Source: Gammaproteobacteria bacterium UBA7803
Lineage (GTDB): Bacteria; Pseudomonadota; Gammaproteobacteria; Pseudomonadales; Azotimanducaceae
Direction of reading: 5' to 3'
Length of the DNA stretch: 64,000 nucleotides
Assembly: GCA_002480525.1 (NCBI GenBank)
Contig: DLCH01000033.1
Span: 43,286 to 107,285, forward strand
This document shows, piece by piece, positions 1-8,318 of this stretch (positions are counted from its first letter, which is position 1; each line of letters opens with the position of its first letter). Under the pieces are notes generated by a model that did not search any database, was not told the DNA's origin, and worked only from the letters and a program-made list of their open reading frames with translations. Both the position numbers and the translations under genes were made by a program.

Positions 1-591
1 GGCTGGTTCGGTTTCAACGGCGGCAGTGCGCTGGCGGCCAACGGTGACGCGGCGATGGCGATCTTCGTCACCCACATCTCCGCGTCCGCCGGCGCGTTCA
101 CCTGGCTGGCGGCGGAATGGATATGGTTCGGCAAGCCCAGCGCCCTGGGCGCCGTCACCGGCATGGTGGCCGGGCTCGGCACGATCACCCCGGCATCGGG
201 CTTCGTCGGCCCCGGCGGCGCCCTGGTGATCGGCATCGTGGCAGGCGTGGTGTGCTTCGCGGCCACCAACTACCTCAAGCGGACGCTGCGCATCGACGAC
301 TCGCTGGACGTGTTTCCGGTGCACGGCGTGGGCGGCATTCTCGGGACCCTGCTCACCGGCGTGTTCGCGAGCAACGCCCTGGGCGTGTTCAGCGGCAAGC
401 TCGAGCTCGACATCGTCTCCCAGGTGGGTATCCAGGGGGTCGGCGTCGCGGTGACGCTGGTGTACACGGCGGTGGTGACCGGCGTGATCCTGTGGGTCAC
501 CAACGCGCTGGTCGGCAACCGGGTCAGCGACGAGAACGAGCTGGAGGGCCTCGACATCGTGTCCCACAACGAGCAGGGCTACGACCTGTAG
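1..591 (+). CDS. amtB: Ammonium transporter, C-terminal part (partial)
   Basis: Inner-membrane Amt/MEP/Rh channel for ammonium uptake. The reading frame is open from base 1 and gives about 196 residues, so the N-terminal half lies outside the window. Visible family features are GWFGFNGGSAL at the start, a membrane segment around residues 60-90, the conserved DVFPVHGVGGILGTLLTG segment with its pore-region histidine, and a last membrane helix. The cytosolic tail GLDIVSHNEQGYDL resembles the Amt tail that binds PII (GlnK) proteins, so PII gating is likely from family knowledge. The gene for the PII partner is not in view; it may lie upstream. Family assignment is secure; the substrate is inferred. 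Confidence 0.95.
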   Translation, partial: GWFGFNGGSALAANGDAAMAIFVTHISASAGAFTWLAAEWIWFGKPSALGAVTGMVAGLGTITPASGFVGPGGALVIGIVAGVVCFAATNYLKRTLRIDDSLDVFPVHGVGGILGTLLTGVFASNALGVFSGKLELDIVSQVGIQGVGVAVTLVYTAVVTGVILWVTNALVGNRVSDENELEGLDIVSHNEQGYDL

Positions 592-632
592 CCCCGTTCG
601 CCGCCGCGGCCGGCTCAGCGCCCCCGGGGGGG

Positions 633-648
633 TGTGATCCCGGTCACT
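633..648. promoter_or_regulatory. CRP/Vfr-like operator upstream of the 716 gene
   Basis: The bases TGTGA-TCCCGG-TCACT match the CRP-family consensus TGTGA-N6-TCACA at 9 of 10 positions. The centre lies about 75 bp before the ATG at 716. A weak TATTCC at 672-677 would put the site near -42, a class II activator position. No crp gene is in view, so regulation is inferred from the palindrome only. Confidence 0.45.
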
Positions 649-715
649 AAAGATCCGGCCCGGGCGGCCGCTATTCCCTGTACGGACTGCGAAACCGACA
701 AGGAAGGCGGTTGCC

Positions 716-2074
716 ATGTATATCGCTCAGAACGTGAATCACGGGTGCCGGTGCGCGTCGCCCCTCCCGCAGCCCGCGCCCGAGGCGAAGCCGCCCGAAC
801 AGCCGGCGCCAACCGCCACGGCGGTGCGCGACGCCACCACGGCGATGGTCAGCCAATCCTATTACGCGAGCTACATGAGCTACGCCTACGTGTCCGCGGC
901 GAGCCAGACCGCGGCCGCTGCCGGTGAGACCGCCGGCGGCGCCACGGCCACCAGCGTGGCCGACGCGCCGAAGACCATGAACCTGGCGGCCATGCAGTTC
1001 GGCGTGTCGGTGATGGTGGCCTACGCCGCCGTGACTCAGCAGTCGGTGACCTTCGGAACCGGCGCGCCGACGGCCGGTCAGCCGGACGACGGCAGCGTAG
1101 CGCCGGCTGGCGACGCGCTGGATGCCGCGCCGGCGCAATCCGCGTCGACGGCGGCCGAAGAGCCGACGGCGCCCGCCGCCAGCTACGCCAGCTACTATGC
1201 GAGCTCGGCGAAGGTGCTCACCGGCACGGTGCGCCCGGCGCTGCGGCCCGAGGCCCTGCCCGAGAGCAGCGGCCAGGCGGGCGGCGCTCCGGTCGCCTCG
1301 TCGGCCCCGGCGGCAGGTGGCGCTGGCGCGAGCGACGCCGGCGAAGCCGAGCCCGCCATCTCGCGGGTGGAGACCCCCGAGTTCACCCGCTTCAAGCTCA
1401 AGGATTTCTCCGCGTCGACCGAGAGTACGCTCAAGCTCGAGCTGGAGACCCGGGAAGGCGACCGCGTGGTGCTGGACTTCAGCCAGATCGACGCGCTGCG
1501 CCGGACCAGCTTCCGCGGCGTCGACGAGGACGGCGGCCGCGTGCGCTTCAAGGAGACCGCCGAGTCCCTGGAGCGGCTGGTCAACATCGAGGTGACCGGC
1601 GACATCTCCGAGGAGGAGCGGGCCGCCATCGAGGCCCTGTTCGACCGGGTCCTGGAAGTCGCCAACGCGTTCTTCCAGGGCTCCTCGAAAGCCGCTCTGG
1701 ACAAGATCCGCGGCATGGAATTCGACTCCGGCACCCTGCTGGATTTCTCGCTGCAGATGAGCCAGACCCGCAACGTCGAGGCCCTGCGCAGCTACCGCAA
1801 CGACGATGCCGGGCTGGACAAGCTGGTGGCGCGGGACCGCGAGGTGACGCGCTCCCTGGAGTACCTTGCGGAGTCCCAGCGCACGCTGGTGGAGGAGGCG
1901 AAAGCGCTGCTCGACGACCGCAGCGCGGCGAAGATGGTGCGGGAACTGCTGCCCGCCATGCTGGCGGAGCAGAAGCAGGCCCTGGTGACGGCCCTCGACG
2001 ACGCGGACGCCGCTCCGGCCGACGGTGCAGCCGCCGACGGCGCCGTCCCGGAGAAACCGGCCGCCGCCGCCTGA
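716..2074 (+). CDS. Ala-rich protein of unknown function with conserved C-terminal domain
   Basis: 452 residues, not recognised by name. The start at 716 is supported by AAGGAAGG at 700-707, 8 nt upstream. Residues 1-215 are low-complexity Ala/Pro/Ser/Thr sequence with two Tyr-rich patches (SYYASYMSYAYVSAAS near residue 47 and SYASYYASSAK near 155). Residues about 225-360 form a compact acidic domain containing LELETREGDRVVLDF, VTGDISEEERAAIEALFD and NAFFQGSSKAAL, then DSGTLLDFSLQMSQ. That pattern resembles a proteobacterial family of unknown function I have seen in other genomes but cannot name. The end (about 415-452) is again Ala-rich. No signal peptide or membrane helix is seen, so it is probably cytosolic. 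A CRP-like site lies upstream. Confidence 0.8.
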   Translation: MYIAQNVNHGCRCASPLPQPAPEAKPPEQPAPTATAVRDATTAMVSQSYYASYMSYAYVSAASQTAAAAGETAGGATATSVADAPKTMNLAAMQFGVSVMVAYAAVTQQSVTFGTGAPTAGQPDDGSVAPAGDALDAAPAQSASTAAEEPTAPAASYASYYASSAKVLTGTVRPALRPEALPESSGQAGGAPVASSAPAAGGAGASDAGEAEPAISRVETPEFTRFKLKDFSASTESTLKLELETREGDRVVLDFSQIDALRRTSFRGVDEDGGRVRFKETAESLERLVNIEVTGDISEEERAAIEALFDRVLEVANAFFQGSSKAALDKIRGMEFDSGTLLDFSLQMSQTRNVEALRSYRNDDAGLDKLVARDREVTRSLEYLAESQRTLVEEAKALLDDRSAAKMVRELLPAMLAEQKQALVTALDDADAAPADGAAADGAVPEKPAAAA

Positions 2075-2084
2075 TCCAGCTCGG

Positions 2085-3044
2085 CTAGTCGGCCTGGACG
2101 CCCCGGGCCGCCGCGCTGCGCACCAGGGCGTCCATCAACGCCGGAAACGGCATGCCGTCGGCCGCTGCGCCGTCCGGGAACAGGCTGGTCGGCGTCATGC
2201 CGGGCAGGGTGTTGACCTCGAGCAGCACGATGCCGTCGGTGTCGGTGACCAGGAAGTCCGCCCGGGACAGGTCGCGCAGCCCCAGCACCCGGTGGGCGCG
2301 CACGGCGATCCGCTGCAGGTCCTCGAGCACGGGGCCGGCGAGCGGCGCCGGAGTCACGTGCTCGCTGCGGCCCGGCGTGTAGCGGTTGCGGTAGTCGTAC
2401 CATTCCTCGTCCGCCGTGCGGATCTCGATCACCGGCGTCGCCCGGGCGGCTTCGCCGTGCAGGTCCAGCACGCCGACCGTGATCTCCCGGCCGGGCACGA
2501 ACGGTTCCACCAGGGCACCGTGGCCGTAGCGCAGCGCTTCGGCCAGCGCATCGGCCACGTCGCCACCGTTGGGCAGCCTGACGGTGCCCAGCGCGGAGCC
2601 CTGCCGCAGCGCCTTCACCACCACCCGGTCGCCCATGGTGCCGACGATCCGCTCGGCGGCCTCGTCCAGGTCCGCGTCGGCGTCGACCACGATCTCCGCC
2701 GCCACCGGCAGTCCGGCCCGGCGGAAGCAGGCCTTCGCCAGGCTCTTGTCCATCGCCACCGCGCTGCCGTGGACGCCGCTGCCGACGTAGGGCAGGCCGA
2801 GCATCTCGAGAAATCCCTGCACCGTGCCGTCCTCGCCGGGCGGGCCGTGCAGGGCCGGAAACACCACGTCCGGCTCGAGGTCCAGCAGCGCCCGGGCGCA
2901 GCCGGCCTCCAGCTCGATGCGGCGGGCGTCGTGGCCGGCCTGGACCAGGGCTGCGGCGACCTCGGCGGCGGACGCGCGGGACACCTCGGCCTCGGCGGAC
3001 GGTCCGCCCATGAGCACGGCGATCTTCAGGGGGCTGGTGGTCAC
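2085..3044 (-). CDS. ddl: D-alanine--D-alanine ligase
   Basis: ATP-grasp enzyme joining two D-alanines for peptidoglycan precursors in the cytosol. The 319-residue product has the usual length. Seen are MGGPSAEAEVSRAS near the N terminus, the HGPPGEDGTVQGFLEMLG substrate loop, the ATP-grasp lysine segment RVVVKALRQGSALGT and the C-terminal EVNTLPGMTPTSLFP metal/ATP motif. The GTG at 3044 was chosen because GGAG lies 6 nt upstream and the conserved fold starts 8 residues later; a longer frame reaches further upstream but overlaps the acetyltransferase gene. The gene sits last in a four-gene minus-strand run, outside any mur/fts cluster, so it may be a second ddl copy; the rest of the genome is needed to tell. 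Confidence 0.93.
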   Translation of the reverse strand: MTTSPLKIAVLMGGPSAEAEVSRASAAEVAAALVQAGHDARRIELEAGCARALLDLEPDVVFPALHGPPGEDGTVQGFLEMLGLPYVGSGVHGSAVAMDKSLAKACFRRAGLPVAAEIVVDADADLDEAAERIVGTMGDRVVVKALRQGSALGTVRLPNGGDVADALAEALRYGHGALVEPFVPGREITVGVLDLHGEAARATPVIEIRTADEEWYDYRNRYTPGRSEHVTPAPLAGPVLEDLQRIAVRAHRVLGLRDLSRADFLVTDTDGIVLLEVNTLPGMTPTSLFPDGAAADGMPFPALMDALVRSAAARGVQAD

Positions 3045-3061
3045 TTGGGACTCCGATGGGG

Positions 3062-3589
3062 TCAGGGATGCAGGGTGTCGCGTGGATCGCAGGCCGTCCA
3101 GCGCTCGTGGTCGCGCCACCGTCCGGCGATGAACAGGAACGCGGGCGACAGGCCCTCGTACTGGAAACCGCAGCGCTTCACCAGGGCGATGGAGCTGGCG
3201 TTGTCCGGCTGGATGTTGGCTTCGATCCTGTGCAGGCCGAGATCCCGGAAGGCGTAGCGTTTCGTCAGCTCCAGCCCCTCGCTCATGAAGCCGAGGCCGG
3301 CGTAGGGCGCGCCGACGTAGTAGCCCAGGGAGGCGCTCAGGAAGGAGCCCCGGACGATGTTGTTGATGTTGATGACGCCCATGATGGCGTCGCTGGCGCG
3401 GCAGCACACCAGCAGGCCCTCGTGGTCGTCGCGGTGGGTCCGCGCCAGATAGTTGTGAAAGCTCAGGCTCGACAGCGGCGGTTGAATCCAGGGGTCGTGA
3501 AGGCTCCGGCTCTGCTGCATCAGGGTCAGGAACTCGGCCCGGTCCCGGCGGGTCACCGGCCGCAGATACACCCGGGCCTGGTCACTCAT
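3062..3589 (-). CDS. GNAT-family acetyltransferase, RimJ/RimL type
   Basis: 175-residue acetyl-CoA-dependent N-acetyltransferase of the type that modifies protein N termini (RimJ) or small amines. Seen are the opening YLRPVTRRDRAEFL, the beta-bulge segment IMGVININNIVRGSF, the acetyl-CoA loop region YVGAPYAGLGFMSEGL and the C-terminal NASSIALVKRCGFQYEG, all diagnostic of the RimJ/RimL branch. It ends 17 nt before the ddl start and its ATG overlaps the preceding small membrane gene by 8 nt, so co-transcription is very likely. The substrate cannot be read from the sequence; ribosomal protein acetylation is the family default. Confidence 0.9.
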   Translation of the reverse strand: MSDQARVYLRPVTRRDRAEFLTLMQQSRSLHDPWIQPPLSSLSFHNYLARTHRDDHEGLLVCCRASDAIMGVININNIVRGSFLSASLGYYVGAPYAGLGFMSEGLELTKRYAFRDLGLHRIEANIQPDNASSIALVKRCGFQYEGLSPAFLFIAGRWRDHERWTACDPRDTLHP

Positions 3590-3803
3590 GGTGCTGCCGG
3601 TGCTCGAGTATGAAGATCTCCCACAGCGCGGGCGGAATCATCGCCAGGCCCAGGATCAGCAGGTGCAGCGGATGAAGCTGGAAACCGTTGTCCACCAGCC
3701 AGACGCCCGTGAAGCTGAAGGACCGGGCATGCCAGGCCATGAGTCCCGCGGTGGTCAGCGCGAACCCCAGGGTGAGCAGCAGAAAACGCAGGAAATACCT
3801 CAT
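3582..3803 (-). CDS. Small two-helix inner-membrane protein
   Basis: 73 residues, not recognised. Two hydrophobic stretches are visible, residues 3-23 (FLRFLLLTLGFALTTAGLM) and about 46-67 (LHLLILGLAMIPPALWEIFI), joined by a short loop with FSFTGVWLVDNGF. The tail HRQHHE is His-rich. The ATG at 3803 overlaps the stop of the C39-like gene by 4 nt (ATGA), and the 3' end overlaps the acetyltransferase start by 8 nt. That places it firmly in the operon and supports it as a real gene despite its size. Function unknown. Confidence 0.8.
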   Translation of the reverse strand: MRYFLRFLLLTLGFALTTAGLMAWHARSFSFTGVWLVDNGFQLHPLHLLILGLAMIPPALWEIFILEHRQHHE

Positions 3804-4747
3804 GCGGGAAGAATATACGCCGCGCCCCGCTGACGCAGCCAGGCCCGGCTGAACGCGGCGGCCGGGTACACCCGGACCACCTCGCCCTCGGCGGCGGCGG
3901 GATCGCAGACCGCCACCTCCGCGGGGCCCGCGCCGTACACCACCACCAGGTGGCCGCCCGTGTCGGTCAGCGGCGCGCCGGGAAGCTCGTCCGCCTCGAA
4001 GCGGATACTGGTGACCAGCGGCACGCCGGCCTCCAGCACCCGCAGGGGGGCGTCCCAGTCGGTGAAGGTCTCCACGGCTCCGACGCTGCCGCGCCGCGCC
4101 GCCGCCCGCAGCGCCATCGGCCAGACGCCGTACATGCCGGTGGCCGGGTCGCGGCACTCGTCGCACAGGGTCAGCCAGTCGTGGGGCCGCCGCCACAGGT
4201 CGAGGACCATGGACACGCAGGTGGGCGAGCAGATCCGCGGGGCGATGGCGGCCGGCGCCGTCATCTGGCTGCGCGGCGGCGGCGCGGCCGCCAGCCCGGC
4301 GTGCCGCGCCGGCGCCGTGACCTCGATGACGGTGAACGGCCGCCAGGAGACGGCGACGAGGTACCCGGCCGGCGGCGTGGCGCTGTCGACGTCGAGCTCG
4401 AGGACCGGGTACTCGATGCCGCGGTGGATGCGGAAGCAGTCGACGTGGCGGCTGACGTCGGGATGGGTGTCCGCCGGGGCGGCGGCGACGTCGGCGGGGT
4501 CCGAGGGCACCGGCGGCAGCGGCCAGGCGCGGTCGCCGCTGCACAGCGTCCAGCGATGGCGCGGCGGGTCCGCGCCGTCGCTGGCCGGCAGCGCCAGGCT
4601 GGGAACCAGCAGCGTTCCCGCGCGCAGCGCCGGCAGGGGCAGCCTGAGCTGCTGGCGCGCCCCTGCCGCCGTCCAGTCCGCGGCGCCGTCCACCGGCAGC
4701 GGGTAGCGGGCGGCGCTGGCCGGGTCGGCGAGGCGCCGCGTGGTCAC
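3800..4747 (-). CDS. C39-like (papain-fold) peptidase family protein
   Basis: 315 residues from a GTG at 4747. The N-terminal 150 residues look like a beta-rich domain. The C-terminal half carries the peptidase C39-like pattern: QMTAPAAIAPRICSPTCVSM with the candidate catalytic Cys at about 173 or 177, His in DTGGHLVVVYGAG at about 266, and Asp in VAVCDPAAA at about 282. This Cys-His-Asp order matches the C39_2 family, whose members hydrolyse peptide or bacteriocin leaders or act on unknown substrates. No signal peptide is evident. The start avoids an unlikely basic N-terminal extension; the RBS before it is weak, so the exact start is uncertain. It heads the operon with a membrane protein, an acetyltransferase and ddl. 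Biological role unknown. Confidence 0.8.
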   Translation of the reverse strand: MTTRRLADPASAARYPLPVDGAADWTAAGARQQLRLPLPALRAGTLLVPSLALPASDGADPPRHRWTLCSGDRAWPLPPVPSDPADVAAAPADTHPDVSRHVDCFRIHRGIEYPVLELDVDSATPPAGYLVAVSWRPFTVIEVTAPARHAGLAAAPPPRSQMTAPAAIAPRICSPTCVSMVLDLWRRPHDWLTLCDECRDPATGMYGVWPMALRAAARRGSVGAVETFTDWDAPLRVLEAGVPLVTSIRFEADELPGAPLTDTGGHLVVVYGAGPAEVAVCDPAAAEGEVVRVYPAAAFSRAWLRQRGAAYILPA

Positions 4748-4816
4748 GGGCGGCCCCCGCCGGCGGTCCCGGCGCAGTACACTGGCGGCCCGCCGACTGC
4801 CAGGAAAGCCGCCGCC

Positions 4817-5053
4817 ATGGGATCGACCCCGGTCACGCTGATGTCCACGGACCACTGCACGCTGTGTGAGGAGGCGCTGACCCTGCTGTTCGGGATTCCG
4901 GAGCTGGCCGGCCGCCGCCTGTCGGTGGTGGACGTCGCCGAGGATCCGGCGCTGGTCGAGCGGTACGGCGCGCGCCTGCCGGTGCTGCGGATCGGCGACC
5001 GGGAGCTCGACTGGCCGTTCGACCGCGAGGCCGTGGTCGCGGCCCTGCGCTGA
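4817..5053 (+). CDS. Glutaredoxin-like protein (DUF836 family)
   Basis: 78 residues with a thioredoxin-fold layout: TPVTLMSTDHCTLCEEALTLL carries the CTLC redox pair near residue 14, followed by the strand SVVDVAEDPALVERYG and RLPVLRIGDRELDWPFD, with the conserved cis-Pro as LP. This is the short glutaredoxin-like DUF836 family, presumed thiol-disulfide exchange protein in the cytosol. The start at 4817 follows AGGAAAG by 8 nt. It is divergent from the C39-like operon (69 nt gap) and converges on tatD with 7 nt between stops. Partner and physiological role are not known. Confidence 0.9.
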   Translation: MGSTPVTLMSTDHCTLCEEALTLLFGIPELAGRRLSVVDVAEDPALVERYGARLPVLRIGDRELDWPFDREAVVAALR

Positions 5054-5060
5054 CGGGCCA

Positions 5061-5852
5061 TCAGGCGGGTCCCAGCCGGAAGAAACGCCGGGCGTTGTCG
5101 GCCGTGGCGGCTGCCAGCGCCTCCGGCGCCTCGCCGCGGCAGGCCGCCAGCGTCTCGATCACCCAGGGCAGCAGGGCGGGCTCGTTGCGGCGGCCGTGGT
5201 CGTCGCGGGGCGCATTGCCCGGCCGCAGAAACGGCGCGTCGGTCTCCACCAGCAGCCGTTCCAGGGGAATCTCCGGCGCCAGCGCGCGCAGGTCGCGGCC
5301 GCGGCGCGGGTCGCAGACCCAGCCGGTGACGCCGATCCAGCAGCCGAGTGCCAGGTAGCGGCGCAGGGCCTCCCGGTCGCCGGTGAAGCAGTGGACCACC
5401 ACACCGGCCGAGAAGTCCGCCTCCGCGGCGAGCACGCCGGCGACGGCGTCGCTGGCTTCCCGGTCGTGGACGAACAGGGGCAGGCCGAGCCGGGCGGCCA
5501 GCCGCGTCTGGCCCTCGAACAGCGCGAGCTGATCCTCCGGGGGCGAGAAGTTGCGGTTGAAGTCCAGGCCGGTCTCGCCGACGGCCACCACGGCTTCCCC
5601 GCGGCACAGCGCCTCGAGCCGTTCGAGCCAGTCCTGGGGGGCCTGCCGGGCATCGTGAGGGTGGATGCCGGCGGTGGCCGACAGCCTGCTCGCGCCGTGC
5701 CGGGCGGCGAAGGCGGCGGCGTCGGCGCTGGCCGCCAGGTCCGTGCCGGTGACGACGATGTGCTCGACGCCGGCCCGCCAGGCCCGGTCCAGCACCGCGT
5801 CCCGGTCGGGGTCGAACTGGGGGTGCAGCAGATTCACGCCGATGTCGATCAC
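5061..5852 (-). CDS. tatD: TatD-family metal-dependent deoxyribonuclease
   Basis: 263-residue TIM-barrel hydrolase. Seen are the TatD-type N terminus IDIGVNLLHPQF, GIHPHDA, the metal-ligand glutamate in VGETGLDFNRNFSPP, HDREASD, VVVHCFTGDREAL and the C-terminal VETDAPFLRPGN. Family members are Mg2+-dependent 3'-5' exonucleases linked to DNA repair and degradation. The GTG start at 5852 overlaps the upstream slt stop by 4 nt (GTGA), which both fixes the start and suggests translational coupling. The metal-binding residues look intact. Confidence 0.93.
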   Translation of the reverse strand: MIDIGVNLLHPQFDPDRDAVLDRAWRAGVEHIVVTGTDLAASADAAAFAARHGASRLSATAGIHPHDARQAPQDWLERLEALCRGEAVVAVGETGLDFNRNFSPPEDQLALFEGQTRLAARLGLPLFVHDREASDAVAGVLAAEADFSAGVVVHCFTGDREALRRYLALGCWIGVTGWVCDPRRGRDLRALAPEIPLERLLVETDAPFLRPGNAPRDDHGRRNEPALLPWVIETLAACRGEAPEALAAATADNARRFFRLGPA

Positions 5853-7792
5853 GGCCGGACCACGGACTCGTGAGCGTCCAGCATCGGCACCGGCTGGTCG
5901 AGGAGCTGGCCGTACACCTGGGTGAACGCCAGCACGTTCTTGACGTAGTTGCGGGTCTCGCCGAAGGGGATCGTCTCGATCCACACGTCCATCGACTGGC
6001 CCTGGCGCGCCCGGATCCAGCGGTCGACCCGACCCTCGCCGGCGTTGTACGCGGCGGCGGCCAGCGGCCGGCGGTTGCCGTAGCGGGACAGCAGGCCGGC
6101 CAGGTGATGGCCGCCCAGTGACACGTTGACGCCGGGATCGTACAGATCCGTGGTCGTCGGCGTGCCGATGCCGATGCGGCTGGCGACGTGGCTCGCGGTG
6201 GGGTGCATGAGCTGCATCAGGCCACGGGCGTTCACCGGCGACCGGGCCCGGGGGTCGAAGGCGCTTTCCTGCCGGGCGACGGCCAGCAGGAACGGTTTCG
6301 GCACCGTAGTGGCGTGGGACACCTGCTGGAACAGATCCGCGTAGGCGACGGGAAACCGCAGATCCAGGCTGTCGCGCAGCTCGCCCTGATTGGCGATGTG
6401 GATGCTCTGGGCCACCCAGCCGGCGTCCCGGGCCAGCAGCGCGGCGTGGTAGTGCTCCCGGGCATCCAGCTTCGGCAGCAGCGCGTACCACTCGCGGCGG
6501 GCGTTGATGAGGTCGCCGACGGCGTAGAGCTCGAGGGCCCGGCGCAGGTCGGCGCGCGCGCTCAGGCGGGCGAGCACGGCGGGATCCTGGCCCCCGGGGG
6601 CACCGTTCAGGCGGATCGGCCGGCCCAGGTTCTCCGCCGCCAGGAATCCGTAGTAGTTGCGTTCCGCGGCCAGGTTCTCGTAGGTGAGGCGGGCGCGCTC
6701 GGAACCGAGCTGGGTGCGATCCAGCGCCCGGGCCAGCCAGTACTGCCAGCGCAGGGACTGGCGGCTGTCGGCGGGGAGCTGCTCCACCCAGTGCAGCAGC
6801 TCGGGCCAGTTCTCGGCCTCCAGCGCCGCCTGGGCCATGCCCTCGGCGAAGGCGGGGCTGACGTCGGCGGGGCGCGGGCGCGGAAACTCGCCGGACCGGG
6901 CGGCGGCGAGCAGCAGCGCCTCGCCCACGGCCCGGGCCTGGTCGTCGGGGAACGCGTGGGTGTCCTGCAGCCGCCGCCAGGCGGCCAGGGCCGCGGCGGG
7001 ATCCCGGGGGGCCAGGCGCTGGAGACCGTGGGCGATGACCACCCGCGCCTGGGGGCCGTCCTCGGGAAATGCGCCGGGGCGCGCTGCCTGGGCGGGGTCG
7101 ACGTGGACGGCGTGGAGCGCGTCGGCCCAGCGCTTCAGCGGCCCGTCGAAGAAGCGCAGCAGGTAGCGGGCCAGGCGGCGTTCGCCATCCGCCAGGGCGA
7201 GCTGCAGACGTTCCCACGCCCGGCCCTCGGTGAGGCCGCCGGCGTCTATCCAGGCCTCGAACAGCGGATCGCACGCCTTCGGCTGCGAGTGACCGACCGT
7301 CCACAGCGCCGGCACCTCGGCGAAGGCCTCCTCGCGCCGGCCACCGGCCAGCATGGCGCGCAGCCGGTAGCAGTTCAGCTCGGCGTCGCCCGTCGGGCGG
7401 AAGTTGCCCAGCAGGCGCTGCCACTCCCGGCGGCTGCCGAGGTGCTTCAGCCAGCGGTAGTGGAGGATGTCCGCGGCGGGCAGGTCGCCATGGGCCTGCT
7501 GAAACGCCTGCATGTCGGCGTCGGACAGGGTGGCGAGCCGGGTCCGGACGGCGTAGTAGTCGAGATAGGGCGCCAGCGCGTAGTCCGAGAGGGCCGCGCG
7601 GGCCCGCTGGAAGTCAGCCCGGCGGCCGGCGGTAAGTGCGTCGAGGGCCTCCCGGTAGGCCTGGCGCTGCTCGTAGAGGTCCACCGGCCCGGCCGCGGCT
7701 TCCGCCGCCGTCAGCGCCAGCGCGAGCAGCAGCGCGCCGAGGCGCCCGGGCAGCGCTGGCACACGACGTCGCAGAGCGGATACGGCCGGCAT
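5849..7792 (-). CDS. slt: Soluble lytic murein transglycosylase
   Basis: 647-residue periplasmic enzyme that cleaves peptidoglycan glycan strands to 1,6-anhydro products. An N-terminal signal peptide covers residues about 1-35 (RRRVPALPGRLGALLLALAL then an Ala-rich cleavage region). A long alpha-superhelical domain follows, with the LT linker domain and then the C-terminal lysozyme-like domain showing VARQESAFDPRARSPV (catalytic Glu), ARGLMQLMHPTA and LAAAAYNAGEGRVDRW. Length matches the Slt70 family. The ATG at 7792 directly precedes the signal peptide. It overlaps tatD by 4 nt and lies 11 nt after the universal stress gene stop, so the three genes may be one transcript. Confidence 0.95.
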   Translation of the reverse strand: MPAVSALRRRVPALPGRLGALLLALALTAAEAAAGPVDLYEQRQAYREALDALTAGRRADFQRARAALSDYALAPYLDYYAVRTRLATLSDADMQAFQQAHGDLPAADILHYRWLKHLGSRREWQRLLGNFRPTGDAELNCYRLRAMLAGGRREEAFAEVPALWTVGHSQPKACDPLFEAWIDAGGLTEGRAWERLQLALADGERRLARYLLRFFDGPLKRWADALHAVHVDPAQAARPGAFPEDGPQARVVIAHGLQRLAPRDPAAALAAWRRLQDTHAFPDDQARAVGEALLLAAARSGEFPRPRPADVSPAFAEGMAQAALEAENWPELLHWVEQLPADSRQSLRWQYWLARALDRTQLGSERARLTYENLAAERNYYGFLAAENLGRPIRLNGAPGGQDPAVLARLSARADLRRALELYAVGDLINARREWYALLPKLDAREHYHAALLARDAGWVAQSIHIANQGELRDSLDLRFPVAYADLFQQVSHATTVPKPFLLAVARQESAFDPRARSPVNARGLMQLMHPTASHVASRIGIGTPTTTDLYDPGVNVSLGGHHLAGLLSRYGNRRPLAAAAYNAGEGRVDRWIRARQGQSMDVWIETIPFGETRNYVKNVLAFTQVYGQLLDQPVPMLDAHESVVRP

Positions 7793-7803
7793 TCCGCGGT
7801 TCG

Positions 7804-8250
7804 CTAAGCCTGCGCCTCCTGACCGACCCGAACGGCCAGCACGTCGCAGTTGGCGCCGTGCAGCACGCCGTTGGCGGTGGAGCCGAGCAGCAGCGCCAGG
7901 CCGTGGCGCCCGTGGCTGCCGACGATGATGACGTCCGCCCCGACGGCTTCCGCGGTGCGCTGAATTTCGCTCTCGGGCCGTCCGAAGATCAGGTGCTGGC
8001 GGGACGGCGGCACGTCGAGCTTGGCGGAGAACTCCGCCAGGTGGGACTTCGCCTGTTCGTGGATCTGGTCCTGGACCGTCGACAGGTCCATCGGGATGTC
8101 GCCGCCGTAGGCGAGGCTCAGGGGCTCGATGACGTGGACGACGTGGATCTCGGCGCCGAACGCCTCGCCCAGCCGTCGCGCGCGTTCGGCGACGAGGTTC
8201 GACTCCTCGGTGAGGTCCACGGCGAGGACGATGCGACGATAGTCCGACAT
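7804..8250 (-). CDS. Universal stress protein, UspA family
   Basis: 148 residues with the single-domain Usp fold: YRRIVLAVDLTEESNLVAERA at the start and the nucleotide-loop motif VGADVIIVGSHGRHGLALLLGSTA near the end, matching the G-2x-G-9x-G(S/T) ATP-binding pattern. Such proteins are cytosolic and often induced in stationary phase or by nutrient stress. The ATG at 8250 was preferred over an ATG 45 nt upstream because GGAG precedes it by 4 nt and the fold begins at residue 3. Divergent from the gene at 8319. Confidence 0.93.
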   Translation of the reverse strand: MSDYRRIVLAVDLTEESNLVAERARRLGEAFGAEIHVVHVIEPLSLAYGGDIPMDLSTVQDQIHEQAKSHLAEFSAKLDVPPSRQHLIFGRPESEIQRTAEAVGADVIIVGSHGRHGLALLLGSTANGVLHGANCDVLAVRVGQEAQA

Positions 8251-8318
8251 GTTGCTCCCCGGAGTCGATTGCGGCGACGATACACACAATCCCATACCCC
8301 CTCAAGCGGCCGCGCACC

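Noticed and set aside
618..632. Rho-independent terminator after the ammonium transporter gene
   Set aside because: The C/G run is self-complementary but leaves no loop, and no T-tract follows.
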